The notes under the pieces were generated by a model. It saw nothing but the letters and a program-made list of their open reading frames with translations. It made no database searches and was not told where the DNA came from. The translations under genes were made by a program, and so were the position numbers. Shown here one piece after another: positions 1-14,459 of a stretch of 64,000 nucleotides of DNA (position 1 is the first letter of the stretch; each line of letters begins with the position of its first letter). Source of the stretch: Malurus cyaneus samueli (lineage: Eukaryota > Chordata > Aves > Passeriformes > Maluridae); contig CM019216.1 in the NCBI GenBank assembly GCA_009741485.1, positions 28,785,741 to 28,849,740 on the forward strand, given 5' to 3'.

Positions 1-1579
1 CTTCGTTACTAAATTTGAGTTGTCTCTGTACCTTATGTCAGGATAAAATGACTGAGTTATTGGTGACTATGCTATCTATGCTGAAAATCTGTGGGGTGAA
101 ATGTTTCTGACAGTTTAGTGGAACTCTAATTAAATCTCCTTCCTGCCTAATTTTTCATCAATGGCTAAAAAGCCAAACATGAGAGAGCAGGAGTTGCATG
201 ATTTTGCATCCATAACCTCCATATCCAAAAGTATGTGTAGCTGTGCCTCATAAAAAATAAGTTGTCAAATAGTCAGTGCATGCACATAACTTATGCAGAA
301 TCAGAATATAGGAAAAGTTTTTGGGTAGGAGGTGTTGGGCCTGGACCCAGAGTCAACTGAGATAGTAAATAAGAAGGTGCTCTCTTTTGGTATTTCATAC
401 TGCTGGAGTGTATAAAAGAAAACAACAAACCCAAGAACATTTAAAAAAACCCTAAAACTCAGATTTTTGTGCCTGTTGTTGAATCCATCCTGCTAAAAGG
501 CCCATTTAGTTGTTTGCAGAAAAACAGGAGTAGCTATCCCATCCTTTAAGCTTTAATTTATTGTTTGGTACAAGGGATGCTCTTTGAGATTTGAGGAGTC
601 CTTCTGTGACTCAAGTCTTATCTGTTAGTGCATGAGCTTTTTCTGGTCACCATGCTCTTTGCCAATATCCAGCCAAGGAGGGTGTGATAGATTGAGCACT
701 ACAGGCTGTTTCACAGTAGCTTCAGAAGGTTGGGATAAAATAGAAATGCAGACGGTGGGGCAGCTTATACACATGAGGGAATATTGCATATCCTAGTGTG
801 TGGTTCCCTGTTGCTGCTGTGAATTGGATTGGCTTTGTAGCTTTTAGGAGAGGGAGAAGAGAGAAGAGCAAACTAAAGGCTCTGAATTAGGGGAAAAAAA
901 AGTGATGACAATAAACAAAAGGAATTTGTAGGTAACATGCTGTCAGAAACAAGAAGGGAAGCAAAGGCTGAAAACTCCTGAGGGACTCACACTAAGAGGT
1001 TAAGTATACATTAACAGAGCAGAAAGGTAAGAAATGAAGTAATTAAACATGATCTAAACTGGCCAAAAAACAATAGAAAGAGGGAAAACCATATATAGAA
1101 ACTAAATAAAATCAGATTACAAAGATTGAACTTAAAGAGGTGGAATGGGTAACTGGTAAGGCGAAGCCATCATTGTGAAAGAATGGGAAGGATGGTAAGG
1201 CAGGTTTTTAAATACCATATTGGTAGCAAGAAGGCTAGCAAAGGATGTGGCTTGCTACTCTGATGAGAAGGGGTTGACTGATGATGCTGAGAGGCAGTAA
1301 GTGTTCAGTCTTTGCTAAGAAGATCAACTAATTGTCATGGAAAAGGCTTAAGAAAAAGACAACAAAAGGGAAGGAACAATTTAAAGAGTTCTTTGGTAAA
1401 GCATGTGTTTAGGCCTCATAAAATTGCCTGTAGATTATAGGGAATTGACTGAAATAATTTTAAATCTGCTAGGGAAGTTTTGAGAGCATGAGTGAACAGA
1501 GAGGTTCTGGAAGATTGAAAACCTGTGAATAAAAGGTATTGCACTGTGGTTTGGCAAGGTTTGTAGGTGGAGAAGAAGC

Positions 1580-1720
1580 AGGATTTTGTTATATTTTGAT
1601 TTTACTAAGGCGCTTGATAGTCTGGCATGTCACTCTTGACAAGCCAGCTGGGGAAGCGGGGTCAGCATGAAATTCTTACTAGATATATTTGTGGCTGGAT
1701 GGAAAATAGTGTTTGTCAAG
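1580..1720 (+). repeat. Possible decayed LINE reverse-transcriptase fragment
   Basis: One plus-strand frame reads LLYFDFTKALDSLACHS and then a stop. This resembles motif A of CR1/L2-type reverse transcriptases (consensus-like xxLDFxKAFDxVxHxxL). A weakly similar LLDIFVAGWK stretch follows about 20 codons on. The frame is broken and no 3' end is recognisable. A repeat-library search would decide. Confidence 0.3.
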
Positions 1721-4700
1721 TAGGTCCAAGTGGTTCACTCTCAAACTGGAAATGAGTTGCCCTGAAACTGTGTTGTTCAGTTTGGCTGACATGAAAGAGA
1801 AAGGGAGAATATTTATGAGATTAGTGAAGGGGTGGTAAGGACGCAGGGAGAAAGGATTAGATTTTGAACTCGTTTTGGCAATACCAGAAATGATTAGAGG
1901 AAAAACTGGAGTGTGATTCACTGGAATTAGTGCATAGTTCTGCTTTTGTTGATGAATGAAAGAGCATGCCTGTGTTGGATGGGGAACAAGGGGATGCAGT
2001 CCTGCAGAAAAGGGTGTGTGCATGTGTATAGGGGGTCGATGGTTTAAAGGTAACAGAAGGTGAAGGTTTGTCAGTAATACTGTGTGCTCAGAAAAGAAGG
2101 TAAATGTTGTACTCAAAGGTATCCACAGAGGTGCTTTCTGTAAGCTGTGAGAAAGTATTCTAGTAATCTTCACAGACTAATTAGGCATCCTGGGGAATGC
2201 TGTGACTGATTTTTGGCACTCATCGTGGAGCCTGTGAACCAACTGGTGAAATGCCAGGGAGAGCAGAGGGAAAGATCTGAGATCTCTCGGGAGACAAGTT
2301 CAAACCTGACAGAAGATGGGCCTTCCCATGAGATGAAAATAAACTGTGGAACTCCATGTCCCAGTTGTTGTGGATGGAAAATGTGATTGCACAAATTTAT
2401 CACACAAAAGTCCATGAAGGATTGGCCCAGTGTAGAGGCACTCAGATTGCATAGGCTGGGAAGAGTACCCAAGGAAGAGTCGCTGTGTACTTGTTTTTTT
2501 TATGCTGTTCATTTGTGTGTCCTTGATTGTTGCTGGAGATGGGACCTTAGGCCAAACACACATTGATTTGACCCTAGGAATCTCTTCTACCTTCTGGAAA
2601 GTGTCTGTGGAGAGATGGGAGGAACTGGGGTGAGGTATTAGGAGAAGTATGCTATGCACCTGTTACGTACTATTAGGTACATTAAAAGTAGCTTTAAAGA
2701 GAAAAGGGTGGGAGCCAATGGTGGATGGGTCTAAGATGGGTCTAAGGTCTAGTCCTTCGTGGTGTCTAGTTAGAAGGATATCCAAGCTGAAGTATTGGGT
2801 TATAGAAGTACCTGTGGAGGCAGCAAGCAGTTGGGAAATTCGTGATTTCCATTCATACAGAAGTGACTTATCTTTTCACAAGACTCTTATGACTATCAGC
2901 ACTGGCAGTGTTGCTGGTTTCCATGCTGTCCATGACTACCTGTTTGTGAAGGCAGAGTTGAGATCTTAGCAGCAGAGATTGAATAGCAAGTGTCTAGAGA
3001 TTAAGCTGGTTCTCCTAGACTTTGAAGTCCATGTGTGTAGAAAACACGGTTATAGTCACGGACCAGTTCTGTAGCCTCCTGGAGGTGTAGCTGTGTGGTC
3101 CAGGTGCTTATTTTGTATCATTAGGGGTTTATGTTGCCTTTATTTACTGATGAAGGAAGTCTCTGATAATATTTTTATATATTTGTGTTGCTTCAGAAAA
3201 GTTATGTGGCTTTGTCATCACATACTTTAAATGTGCTCCAGAAAGTGGAAGAAAATCAATATGAAAACAAACCTTCTTTCACTCTCTCTAAGCAGAAATT
3301 TCAATAGATTCTGATCACGTTACTTGCAGTGAATGTGGTTGAGAGGTGACTTGACTTTGAAATTTTGCTCCAGTTACAGCAATTGATGGGAGGAGATATT
3401 AATACTGCCAAATATCTGGCATGTGTAGGCTTAGTCATGTTTTGTCTTAATGTGATTTTCCTGTATTTTAAGTTGGAATACAAACTGCAGCTGCTTTAAA
3501 TTGCCTTAATAGTGGCTTTGTCTGTGTTTATTTTATGGACATCAGAATAGCAATGGTGGCCAGTAGTGCCTTGAAAGCAGGATGTGCAGATTCCTGTGAG
3601 TTAGTGTGTTTGTGTATAGTCACCAAGGGGATGAAATGTATTTCACTTTTAGTTGTGTAAAAGGCTAAAGTCTGAGATTATTCTGAATTGTCTGTATAGT
3701 TTCATAGATTGGATCTTATGTCCAGAAAGTTTTCTCTGTGGTTTTCAAAAATGGCTTTCCTAACAGCTGTTATTTATGCAATCACATAAATTTATGGCAA
3801 TATAGTTGTTTTGGTATGGTAGGTAGTGGTAATGTCATGCTCATGACAAAAAGTTCGTGGATGGCTCTTAGGCTTGTCCCAGGAAAAAGTTGGTAAGAGG
3901 CTGTACTTGAGTTTAAGCAATGGTAGTGCCTGGATGGCTCTCAGAACATCTCTGATTAAAAAGACTATTTAGTTTTGGAAATAAGAAGCTGTTCTCTTTT
4001 CCTACCCAGTGTGCAGTGCCTTAGATAAACCAGAGAATGTTTTCTAAGTATTGTGTTCTTGCAACTGACTGGTCTCTCACTACTCAGCTGAAAGTGGTAA
4101 TAATAGTATGATCCATGGAGTTGGTTGATTGACTTTACACGACTGAGTGAAGAATTCGATGTCTGAATTCTGCTTTAAATCTAAAAAGGTCCAATCAGCA
4201 GGAAACATGCTACTTGCTTGTGGAAGGATCATGGATGTGGCAGGGCAAGGGAAGAGGTGACCAGCCATCAGCAGTATCTGTTGATCTGAAGAGGGAGGGA
4301 GATTGTGGCTTTCCTCAAGGGTGGGTCTTGCAATACTGATGGGAGGAGAATGGCTGAACCAGTCAAAGGGACAAGCAGGGGGTTACCACTAAACCTTTGC
4401 CATGTAAGATGGGAAGACACAGAGAATGCCGTGGTCAGGGGACAGAGGAAGAGGAAGGATAGTGCCTCTTCTGTTCATACCTTGTAAATCTGCATCTGTT
4501 CTGTCCTGGTCATGAGTGTTTCTGATGTGCTTTCTATGGCTGGGTTTCTCACACTTTTCTGATCATGGAGATTAGGGAAAAAGTTTTATATTTAGGTGGA
4601 GAAGGGTTTTTCCTAGTTGTCAGGAAAATGTCCCTACACTTGCATTGCAGACTGATGCTAGAACTTGCTAGCAACTGCAGAGTTTGGTAAAATGTAGCTT

Positions 4701-6313
4701 TAATCACAAAACACATCTGTGCATGCTGCCTTTCTTCTGTCCTCTAGGGCTGTGGTGTCCTGTCTCTGGACCAGATCCTCAGGTGATAAACCTTGGTGCA
4801 GTTTAGATGATTCCTCCTGTCCCTTTACATCTTTCTCCATAGGCAGCTCTGCTACCTTGCCTCTGTCTCCCCCTTTATAATTGCTGATTGCTTTTTGCCT
4901 CCAGGTTTGCGAAAACGACTGAAAAGGATAAGGGGTGGAGGAAATAGGAAGGTGGGTAAGAAGCAGCTGTGGAGGGAAGCCTATGCAGTACTGGCAGACC
5001 GGGTTGAGGAGGCTTTTTGGAGCAAGTTATACCCCTTTGCTACAGGCCTGTTGCCCTTATTTGGCTTTGGATGTCAGCCCTAAAGCTGACGTGCACTGGC
5101 AATCCCTACTGTGTGTGTTTGAGTGCTGGTTTGCCCCTCCTTCTGTCATCCGGGCCAATTTGAGCTACAATTTAGCAGCAGTGGTTCACGCTCTGTGTCT
5201 TGGGCTATTTGTGTTACTAACCAGTGCTAATTTGGGTGATAGCCTGAGCATGATAGACGAGGAGTATAACATATTTAAAGCAAACTGCAAACTACACGGA
5301 TTTGCAGGTCTTCTTTGAAGAATAAGTGCTTTTCACTTCCTGGACAGCTTAGATCTTGGTATTTATGTATTCTTTTTAACACAAAAATGGTATATATTTT
5401 GGACAGGAATAAAAATCTGGAAGGACATTGAAGAACACTTATTTTTTGATGTGAGTTTTTGAAGTAGATTCAGCAGTAGAAAAAAACTCCATTTGCCAAT
5501 GCAAAGAAAATATTTTTCTGTAAACATTTCCTAAGCATGGATATGTGAACACAGCTGTCAGAGCAATTATTTCAGTAAATCAATCTGAAGTGATTCCAGA
5601 TACATTTTTCCTGTTCTCACACATTACTGAGAAGGATTGAGGACATAGGTAGAAAAGTTTAAGTGAGAAAATCTGTTTGTAGCAATACCTGCCACATGAG
5701 CTAGAATTATACAATCAGTCCTGACTCTATGTAAATTACAGACTAAAGTGCTATTTTACTGATATATATTGGCACAAGCTCTAGTTCACTGTGCCAAGCC
5801 ATAAAGTAATTTTTTCTAGAATCTCCGTTCTTTTTTAGGGGTGGAAGTTGAAACATTTATGACAAGTCCTAGTGGTGTCATCTGAAGAAGAGGTAGCAAA
5901 AGTTTCTGGGTTTGGGTCAGGCCAGGGAAGGATTTAAGATACCATTGTTTGTGCAGTTCTCCGTAAATCTAAAAAAACCCATACATGTTGTGTTGATGTG
6001 GAATTTTTTCTATTTGTTGTACGGATAAAAGTACTAGTAGACTGACAACAAATGGCAGGATGGAAAAATACTCAAAAAAGATGATAATTTCTTCCTACCA
6101 TCCATACTGGTGACATGTAACTCCTGCACTATCTTTGATTCTTCTACTGGACAATCCCAAATGCCATAGATTTTGAGGAAAAGGAGGCAGGACAGTGTGG
6201 CATTTGTTTCCACTGTGTTTCTGTGTGTCTCAATGCAGTATTTATTGAATGAATACAGTACCAGCCTCAGGAATTCTGTGAAAGAAATGGTTTTGCAAAT
6301 GACAAGGAAGGAG

Positions 6314-6352
6314 TTTTTGTTTTTGGTTTTTTTTGGTTTTTTTTTTTTTTTT
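6314..6352. repeat. T-rich low-complexity tract
   Basis: Runs of T broken by G pairs, ending in 16 consecutive T (6337-6352). It is simple sequence in the inferred 5' intron and could be the tail of an old minus-strand retroposon, but no body is recognisable. Confidence 0.7.
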
Positions 6353-9024
6353 GGAAGGCTCATGTGAGTTCTGTTGGGATTTTTTGTAGTTTTTTAACTT
6401 CCTTCAGTATTAGTCTGGGACAGTCTACTAACTTTTCCTGTCTCCCCATACAACCAAGTCATGGTTCCCAGCTGGAAGTTTTCCCTAACCTCTTGTCCCG
6501 TGCTCTTGCCTAGTGACTCCCTGTGATGTCCCTTTGAAGTTGTGCTGGTGACTCCACTGCTGCAGAGAGCAGATGGAATGAGTCAGGAGGAAGCATTTTG
6601 TGATTTGCAGTGCTTGGTGTAGGTGGCTTAACTGTTCTGGGCTACTTTCTAAACCTGCTTCTGCTTGGAGTTAGTTAGGACACTGCAGCTCTAGAGGACA
6701 GAAGAAAGTTAGTTAGTTAGGCATTGGCAGCTGTATTTCAGAGCTGAAGGGATTTTTTGCAGGGATGTGTTGAAGAAGACAGAAAACTGTTGCCATTTCC
6801 AGGGTCAGTAGACTCCAGACTTGACTGATCTCACATGGAAGTGTTACACACTGCGTGTGGGTGTAAGTCAGCTGCATGATAGCTGGGGCCTGCAGCAGAG
6901 CAGTGCTATGTGCTAGCTGTTGAGCCATGGTTAATACTTATAAACCTAAATTTGCTGTATGGTTAAACACAACTTTAATTCATCCAGTGAATAGAAAAAA
7001 TGGTGCATTTCCGCAATTCAGGACTGGCATAAAGGAAATATTTTGCCTATTGCTTTTGCTTGAGCACATCCAAAGTCATTTCTAGGCATAGTTGAGCAGA
7101 GCTCCAGGAAATTGACTGCAGCTTGATAGTCTCTGAGAACATGGGAAAGTCTTGCATGACAAGGGAATCCACTGCAATGCTAAAGAATTTCAGATCTGCC
7201 CAGGCTGCTCAGTTCCTAGCAAAATAATTACGTACTGGCATAAATTGGAAGATTACCTCATGCCTTGGAGCCTCTTCTATGATTTTCACTGACTGGGAAT
7301 TAGACAGTGCTCTGGGTTTTATCACAACAGCTAGGGAGGCTGTGGCTCTCTACCACTGCCTCAGAAGGTAAATCCTTTCTGAGTTGCGCAAATGCAACTG
7401 TGATATAAATCTCCCTCCTCCCCAGCTCCTTCTCCATCTGCATCACATTCGTATCTAGCTCAGACCTGATTTTTGATCTCCCAGGCTTGGGAACAGGAAA
7501 GAAACCCTGCCATAAGGTTTCTGTTTTTTTGCATGCCAGTTGTTCTCAAAACGGGTGGAGGCAAGCAGGCACTGCCCTGATGAGCAAGCTTTGAAGCACC
7601 TGCCCCGTTAAGGTTGCTTTGCAAGCTGGTAGATGCTGCACAGGATGATGTGCAGCAGTTCCTTTGTCATTCTGTTCTTGCAGTGCCAGTGTGTTTGCAC
7701 TGGCATGGGTAAAGATGGAAATAGAAACCCTGTGGTGTGGGCTATTGTACAAATTTATCAGATTTGTGCCTGGTGTCTCTCAGTGTACTGAACTCCCTGC
7801 TGTATCCATTTCTGTAATTAGCTCTGTGGGTTAGATTAAAGCTGCCGTAGCAGGACTTAACCATGTGCATATCCACATGGTAAATGGTTTCTGTTCCTGT
7901 CAATAAGCAGTTATATGTGGTGATAAAGGCTATTTTTTTTTCTTTTTTTCCTCTGGTGACACAATGTTATGGGTTGTGATTGTACAGACCAGAGCTTTAG
8001 TGCAGCTGTATTTCACAGAGAGAAAGAAGCAAGAGAAGGGCTAAACTTTGAGCTAAACTGAGAGAAATGTCAGGAGGTAACTTTGTACCACCTCTGTTGC
8101 TAGTTACCATGCATCTTCCTCTCTTTACAGTGAAATAGAATCCCCTAAGAAAAATACTTCCTACTTAACAGTAGCTCCCTCTCTCCTGAGTTAGGAAGAC
8201 ATTCCATTAGTAAAATTGTCTTCCAGTGTGATTTGGCATGGGATTGTTTGGGTAGATGTTGGAAATTAATATATCAACGCGTCTAGAGGCATTCACATTG
8301 CCTATGGATCAGGTGCTCTGCAAGACTTTGTAATTCCTCTCCTGTAGCTGATAGTTGTCATGTAGCCCTGTGTGCCAAGCAACTTTGGCCAAGTGTGGGG
8401 TCTTCCCGCTGCTATGAATTGGGGCACTTTTCCCAGCAGCTAGTGGAGAGGGCAAAGTATTTTGCCAGACACTCCTGTTTGGAAAACCTCAAAGGCCAAT
8501 GGGGTTGCTCAGGGTTAATGCCTGCATTGGTTGATACTCAAGTGAAGAGGAGAGAGGGATGGTATGAAAAAAAAGTAGGTTTAATAGCAACATAAACATG
8601 TAATGGAAAAAACTGTATTCCTTAGGCCCACTACTGCCCATGCATGCTAAACTTTTGAATACCAGAAAGAAGTACTGGAGTGTGCTACCCACAAACTTTA
8701 TTTGTGGGATGTGAGTCATTTGGTTTAACCCAGTTTATAATTTGAATGGGTCGTACATGCTGGATAGCATTTTTACTTTGGCGCTCTGACAGTAGTCAGG
8801 ACAACCTGCATTTAGTTCACTGAGATTCCTTCTGTTTGCCACTGTCAAAGGAAAGAATTCATTGACTTCTAAAACTGACATTCACTGAAGTTCAGAGGTC
8901 AAGTGATTGCTTCATCTTGGAATGCCTTTTAGGTTCAGGATCAAGAAGGACATTAATAATTTTTTTTTTCTTCTTACTCTTTGAAACACTTGAGTTAAAG
9001 ATAGGTGTAAACCTATTGCTTTTT

Positions 9025-9103
9025 AGGACAAGGCAGCTGGACTATGAGATCATTGTAGGTCCCTTCCAACTTGATTGTTCTGTTCTATTCCATTCTGTTC
9101 TCT
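9025..9103 (+). repeat. CR1 LINE 3' end with ATTCT-type tail
   Basis: The segment reads GGACAAGGCAGCTGGACTAT..., then GTAGGTCCCTTCCAAC, then repeated (T)GTTCTATTC-like pentamers. This is the usual end of avian CR1 copies (ggctggactagatgatc...ggtcccttccaac plus a short tandem tail). Only about 80 bases remain, consistent with a 5'-truncated insertion. Confidence 0.75.
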
Positions 9104-12100
9104 AAAATATGACATAATTAAGGTAAGAGCAGTGGCACTAATGACTTCATAATGTAATGATATCCAGGAGCTTAACAGGACATTTATTAGTATTCTAAAA
9201 ATATTTGAGGCCACTTTATCTAAAATAGTTAATGCAGTAAATTACATTAACCCAAATATATTGATATGTTGGTTACTTTTTCCCATGGTGACATAATTCA
9301 GTGAGGTTAATTCTGGGTGCTTCTTTGCTTAAGGGTGATAAATCCTGTGCATGGTTTCAAAAATTTTACCCTTTATCTGGTCTGCAGAATCAATGGAAAA
9401 TAGTAATTCGGGTGGCATAGAGAGTTGAATGGATTGTGAAAGTCTCTGTGAATGCAAAGAAAAAGGTTCAAGCAGAGAACATGGACACCAGACCTCCTCA
9501 AACATTGAAGTAATATTGCTGTGGGCTGAAATTCACACTTTTGCAGCGCTGCAAAAGGTATCACACATCTTCTATCAACCATGTAGGGGAAGAAGTGGGG
9601 AGCAGAAGTGTCGTGGTGAAGGGGAGGCTGAGAGCCAGTGGCCTCTAAAGGAGCAGCTTCAGATTGCAGTAGTGCTAACAGCTTGGGACAGATGTACTGT
9701 CACACTGCTGCTGGCTTTACTTCAGAGCAGTGATACCACCAGGTAGGAAGTTACTGTTGGAGGGAATGGCCAAGATTGCAGTAATTTTTTCATATTTCGC
9801 CTTTCTCTGATATTGTGTAATTTATTTTCCTTTTTTTAATTCCTTCTAGAAGAGTTGTCAATCTTGATAAAAATTACTATAGAAAGTAGTCACTAAACTG
9901 TAGAAGAGATTAGTAGATAATATCCTGGGTTTCTTTTACATGTGAAGGAGTTTCTTTTGCTTGTGAATCAACTTCTTTGCAGAAGCAGAGGGATGCCTTG
10001 GTCCTCGGGCAGTGGTACCCAAGGTGGGAGTAATTTTTAAGGACAACAGTGCCAAAATATACCCCTCTTGCTCATGTAACTCCCAGCTGGGACACTGATG
10101 GTATCCTCGGAACATTATATAGTGGAGCATTTCCTTCTAGGTTTTTTGGGGCTGTTCTGCTCTGACTGATTCCTTTTCTTTAGATTTGGAATGGTAGTGA
10201 TTGTTAGGGAGAATCTGGTAGCTTGATGGTGGAGAATGGAGTTTCAGACACCATTCTGTTGAGATTTCCCTCTGCTGATGTTCCTCTGGGCTTGTGGTGA
10301 TGGGGTGAGTGTTCTCTTGGGATGGGGCTGGCTGTTATTTGGGCTCCACATCTGCTGTCCTTCCTTTGTGCTCCTTCATGTGTCTGTGGAGATGAGCTTA
10401 TCCCTTAATCTAATGGTCTTGAGGGGACTTCCCTTGAAGGATTAACTGCTGGGAATGAGATGCTGAATGAAGTATAAGCACAGTGTGTCAATACTGACTG
10501 ATTCAGTAGTCACTCCAGGTTATGTATTTTTTAGTTTCATGTCCAGGCAGCATTTGGCAGCAGTTGGCTGTAGTGTGTTCATGCTGGCCAGTCTGTCACA
10601 ACTGTTGCCTGTGTGTTGGCTGGATGATCTGTGTGCCCTGAGCTCCAGAGCTGCATCATGAGAGTGTGTTTGTCCAGTGGATATTATGGGCAGAAAGGGG
10701 GGAGGAGTGCTGCTCTTCTAAGATAATGTTGATATTTTGGTAAGTTTATGGTAATTAATCTGACAGATTTCTGACAGCATGATATTTCTTCTTTTTTGTT
10801 CAGATTCCTTTGGGACTCTTGTTCTTCCAGTAGTAAGTATTTTTTCCTTTCCTCCTTCCTCAGAAAATGTTGACTCCCCGTAATTTACCATCAATTGGTG
10901 TTGATGATATATTTTGCATGTGATGCCAGCTATTTTCACAGTCTCAGATGAGTGTATGTATTGACCATTAAACCAAGGGGTTTTCAGATTAAATGCTCTG
11001 CAGCTTGTTAGAAGTAATTACAGGATTTAGGAGCTGGTTCCCATCATCAACACACTATCATAAAACTTGAACACAGAAATTTGATTTGTGACTTTTTTTG
11101 CTGGCTGATAACCTGTATCTGTCCAACAACCAACATGTATTTTAGACACACTATGAAGGCTAATTGCAGCTGAAATAATTGTGCAAAGCAGTAATTGAGA
11201 AATAGTAAAATAAAAAATATATTTATATACATTGTTTGTAAGGGTTTGGGAATGCACATTCAATGAAAGTACATAAAAAAATCCCAAAATTGTATCATGA
11301 ATTGTGTGTTGTCTATGAATCCTGAATTTATAATACTGCATGTTCATCTTGAAAACTCAATCTAAAGAGTTATGCATTTCTGTCAGGAAAAAAGTTTTAC
11401 CTAAGTCATCTGTAAATCTGAGTATCCCTTAATCCAGTGGGTTTAAATTCTGATGTCTAATAAACTGAGTGTCTGGTTAAATAATCTGGAAATATTTGAT
11501 GGATGGATAATCCATGACAATGAGCAGCTCAACATTATGAAGATTACTATGTTGAACTATATCTCTATGAACTATACATTAGCACACCTAGAAAACTCTG
11601 TTCATTAAAAAAAAAAATTTAAATAACAAATTCCTTAATATAATCTGACTAGGTCTTAAAATGTTCAAGCACCTAAAACTAGGTACGGTACTTTCCTCCC
11701 TCTCTTGCTGCTATCTGAAACAATGAAAACTGACTAATTTTTTAACAGCAAGATTATTTATTCATTTGCATAGCCACAGTAGACTTAGGTTTTGTCCAAA
11801 GTGTAATTTGCTGGTAGCAGAAGGTGGGTAATGAGTTTCTGGATTCAGCCTCATCTTTTCCAGAGGAAACAGTAGCTGCTTTGTCTGAGGTACTCGTGAT
11901 GGTGGTTGGTGTAGTCAGAAGTACGTGGGATGGCCTTTTTCTGTCTTGCTTTAGGAGTGCCAAAATGGGGATAGTAATACCATTCATTTGGGATGTTTTG
12001 ACTAAGATAAAATATTTTCACAGCAAGTTCCTACTGCTTGGTGTTAAAAGGTGCCTTGCTCATGTTTGCATTGAGAAACAACTCTTTAGAGAAGGACTTG

Positions 12101-14459
12101 GTGGGGCTGATGGAGTTGCTATTATTGGAGCAATGACCTCATGGAAGTGTTGTGTTAGTGCAGTTTCTGGTGGCATAAATGTGTGAAACAGAAGGTGGGT
12201 TACATTGCACCTCAATCAGTTGTCCTAATACACTGCCATGGCAATGCAAATGTTATTATCTCTGACCTTTACATCAAGAAAGGCACAATAGACAGTTTTG
12301 TCACTACGGTTTGGAAAGGAAAGATCTTTTGAAATATAAAAAGTATAAAAATTTAGGGAGCAACTATGCTATCTGTCATTATTAGTGATAGGAAAGAGGT
12401 ACAGGATAATAGACGAGGTCTCTAAGTGTAATTTACAGATTAAAAAAAAAATCAAAGATAATACTTGCAAGCATGTTAAAATAATAATAGCTGTAAAAGC
12501 ACAATTCACTGCAATGATAAAACAAAACAAGGTTGTTTCCCCCCATTTTTGATTTTGAATGATTATAATGTGTCCTGGATTTCTTGTAGCAAATCCTGTT
12601 TGTTTTTAAAGGATTACAGCTTCTTTAAGAAATAGTAATACTCATAAATGAAATAATTTTGAGGTAATATTTGACAGAGCAGTAGCTAAGGCTATTCCTC
12701 CTATTTAAGATACTGCAGAATATTTGGTGTGGAGTTTGGAGGGCGTTGAAATACATGAATCACATGTTCTTGGCAATGTGTATACAAAAACCTACAGCTG
12801 AAGAAAATGCAAAATCCTTTTCAGTGTGGAACTTTGCATCTAAAATTTAATTCTGGAAACCCAGATTTTAAAGGGGGTATATCTTATTCCTGTGTCATCG
12901 TATATCAGCTCATGGGTGAAAAAGAACTTTTTTATTTTTTCCCCCTTCCTGATTTTTTTTTCTGGCTTGTTTTTTAAAAATCAAAAGTCAACAGAGAGGG
13001 ATGGAACTGTAGTTGATTCCTCTTTATAGGTAAAAACACAGAAAAGAAAATGTATTTTCTACAGACATTTGCATCTACCTCATTTGTCACCCAGTGACAT
13101 TTTTCCATGTTTTTGAACCCCCCTTACCTCACAGTGCACTGTTAAAATGAGCTTTGACTGCAGCACAGCTTTTCTTCATAGGACTTGGTAGGATACTTTT
13201 GAAGTGCTGTGCCTGGTGAGTTAACAGCTGTAATTTTCATTACAGTGCAAGAGGAGTGCTTCAGTTCCATATGTTACGCTGAAAAATGCAAGCCTGTCTG
13301 CTTTAGTTGTCTTAACTTCAGAGGTTTTACTCCAGATTTACAGTTCTAACTCCACACAGAAGCATGTGACTCTTAAGCTTTTCAGCAGGGCTGCTAGTTG
13401 GAATGAGCTGTGTGCCGTGTTAGAACCCTTTTCCTTCTTCAAAGAGACATTCTGGCATTACAGAAGTCAGCATCTGGGCTGGGATGTCCCTGGGGTCATT
13501 GGTTGTCTGTGAAGGCTCTGCTCATGTGGAATTCCTGTGTGCTGCAGCATCTCTACTTTAAGCCTTTCAGCCCCTGTGACTGGGACTCATCCCAGCTAAC
13601 TTTAGGAAATGAAGTGATGCATCTGAATTATGAGCTCTGGATTTCCTCTGTGTGCTGGAAAGACAGACAGAGAGAGGAAACCTGTGCATGATTACTCTGA
13701 TCTTATGTGTTCTAAATTTCCTTGCCAATGGTACTTGTCTTTTCTGCCAGCACTGCAGGAGCCTTCAATGTCTATCACAAATAAGTTCATCATATAAAAG
13801 TTCTGTTCCTTTATTTCTTAATATTTTGGGAAGAATAATTAATTACTTTCTAAATCAGTCACAATATGTGCTGTAGTTATGAATCATTGAACTGAAATAA
13901 GACAAAATCTGTGAGGTTTCTGCAGAAAAGCAGGACCTCACCTCATGAGACATTTGATTTTCCTACCCCATAGGACATGAAGCTAAAGACTGTAAAATAC
14001 AAGTGCCAAGTTCTCTTACTGTCCTGTTCATTTTGCTTACACATAGCTTCTTCTAGATCTTTGATTTTAGGAAAATTTATTAGCAAAAAGTGATGAAGAA
14101 AAATATTAGCCCACTGTATCAAACCCAAGAAATTTCTAAATAACTAAAAAGAGAGAGCAGAATGTATGTATGAGACTGTAAATTGCACATGAATGCATAT
14201 AGACTTATATTGTTTAAAACCTGACTATTACTTAAAATTAGATAGAAATGTGTTGAAAAGGTGCTTCTGATAATACATTTTCAGGTAATTGTTGAAATAA
14301 CATGTTAAAGTCATGAAAAGGTACCCTTTTTCTTCTTGAGAATTTACGTTAGTGACAAGTTAAGGTATGTATTAATTCCTGATGTCAAATGTTTTTTAAA
14401 TAATAATATCTTCAAGAGTATTTTGGATACCTAACAGAAAGTCACTATTTCTTTTTAAG

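Larger units (their letters stand above)
1..14459. other. Non-coding stretch, probably a large 5' intron of CD109
   Basis: I found no exon I can support in this 14.4 kb. The scattered 60-160 codon ORFs on both strands have no recognisable domains, no supporting splice structure and no neighbours in frame. The first CD109 exon seen begins at 14460 and lacks a start codon, so this stretch is inferred to be intron, with the signal-peptide exon further upstream. It contains a CR1 3' end near 9.03-9.10 kb, a possible decayed reverse-transcriptase fragment near 1.6 kb, and a T-rich tract near 6.3 kb. Confidence 0.7.

Noticed and set aside
1679..2173. 164-codon minus-strand ORF
   Set aside because: Composition is low in charged residues and shows no known motif. 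The region may be old repeat sequence.
4904..5318. Exon-like ORF after ttgcctccag with APPSVIRANLSYN, considered as CD109 exon 2
   Set aside because: The resemblance to human APGIIRPGGNVTI is limited to a few residues and nothing after it aligns. Treated as coincidence.
9429..9746. 105-codon plus-strand ORF ending near a gtagga donor-like site
   Set aside because: No homology and no acceptor in a phase that would join to 14460.
13249..13514. Open segment after tttcattacag, considered as a missing N-terminal CD109 exon
   Set aside because: The translation (KRSASVPYVTLKNASLSALV...) does not match the MG1 start of CD109, and no donor in the required phase is found before the stop.
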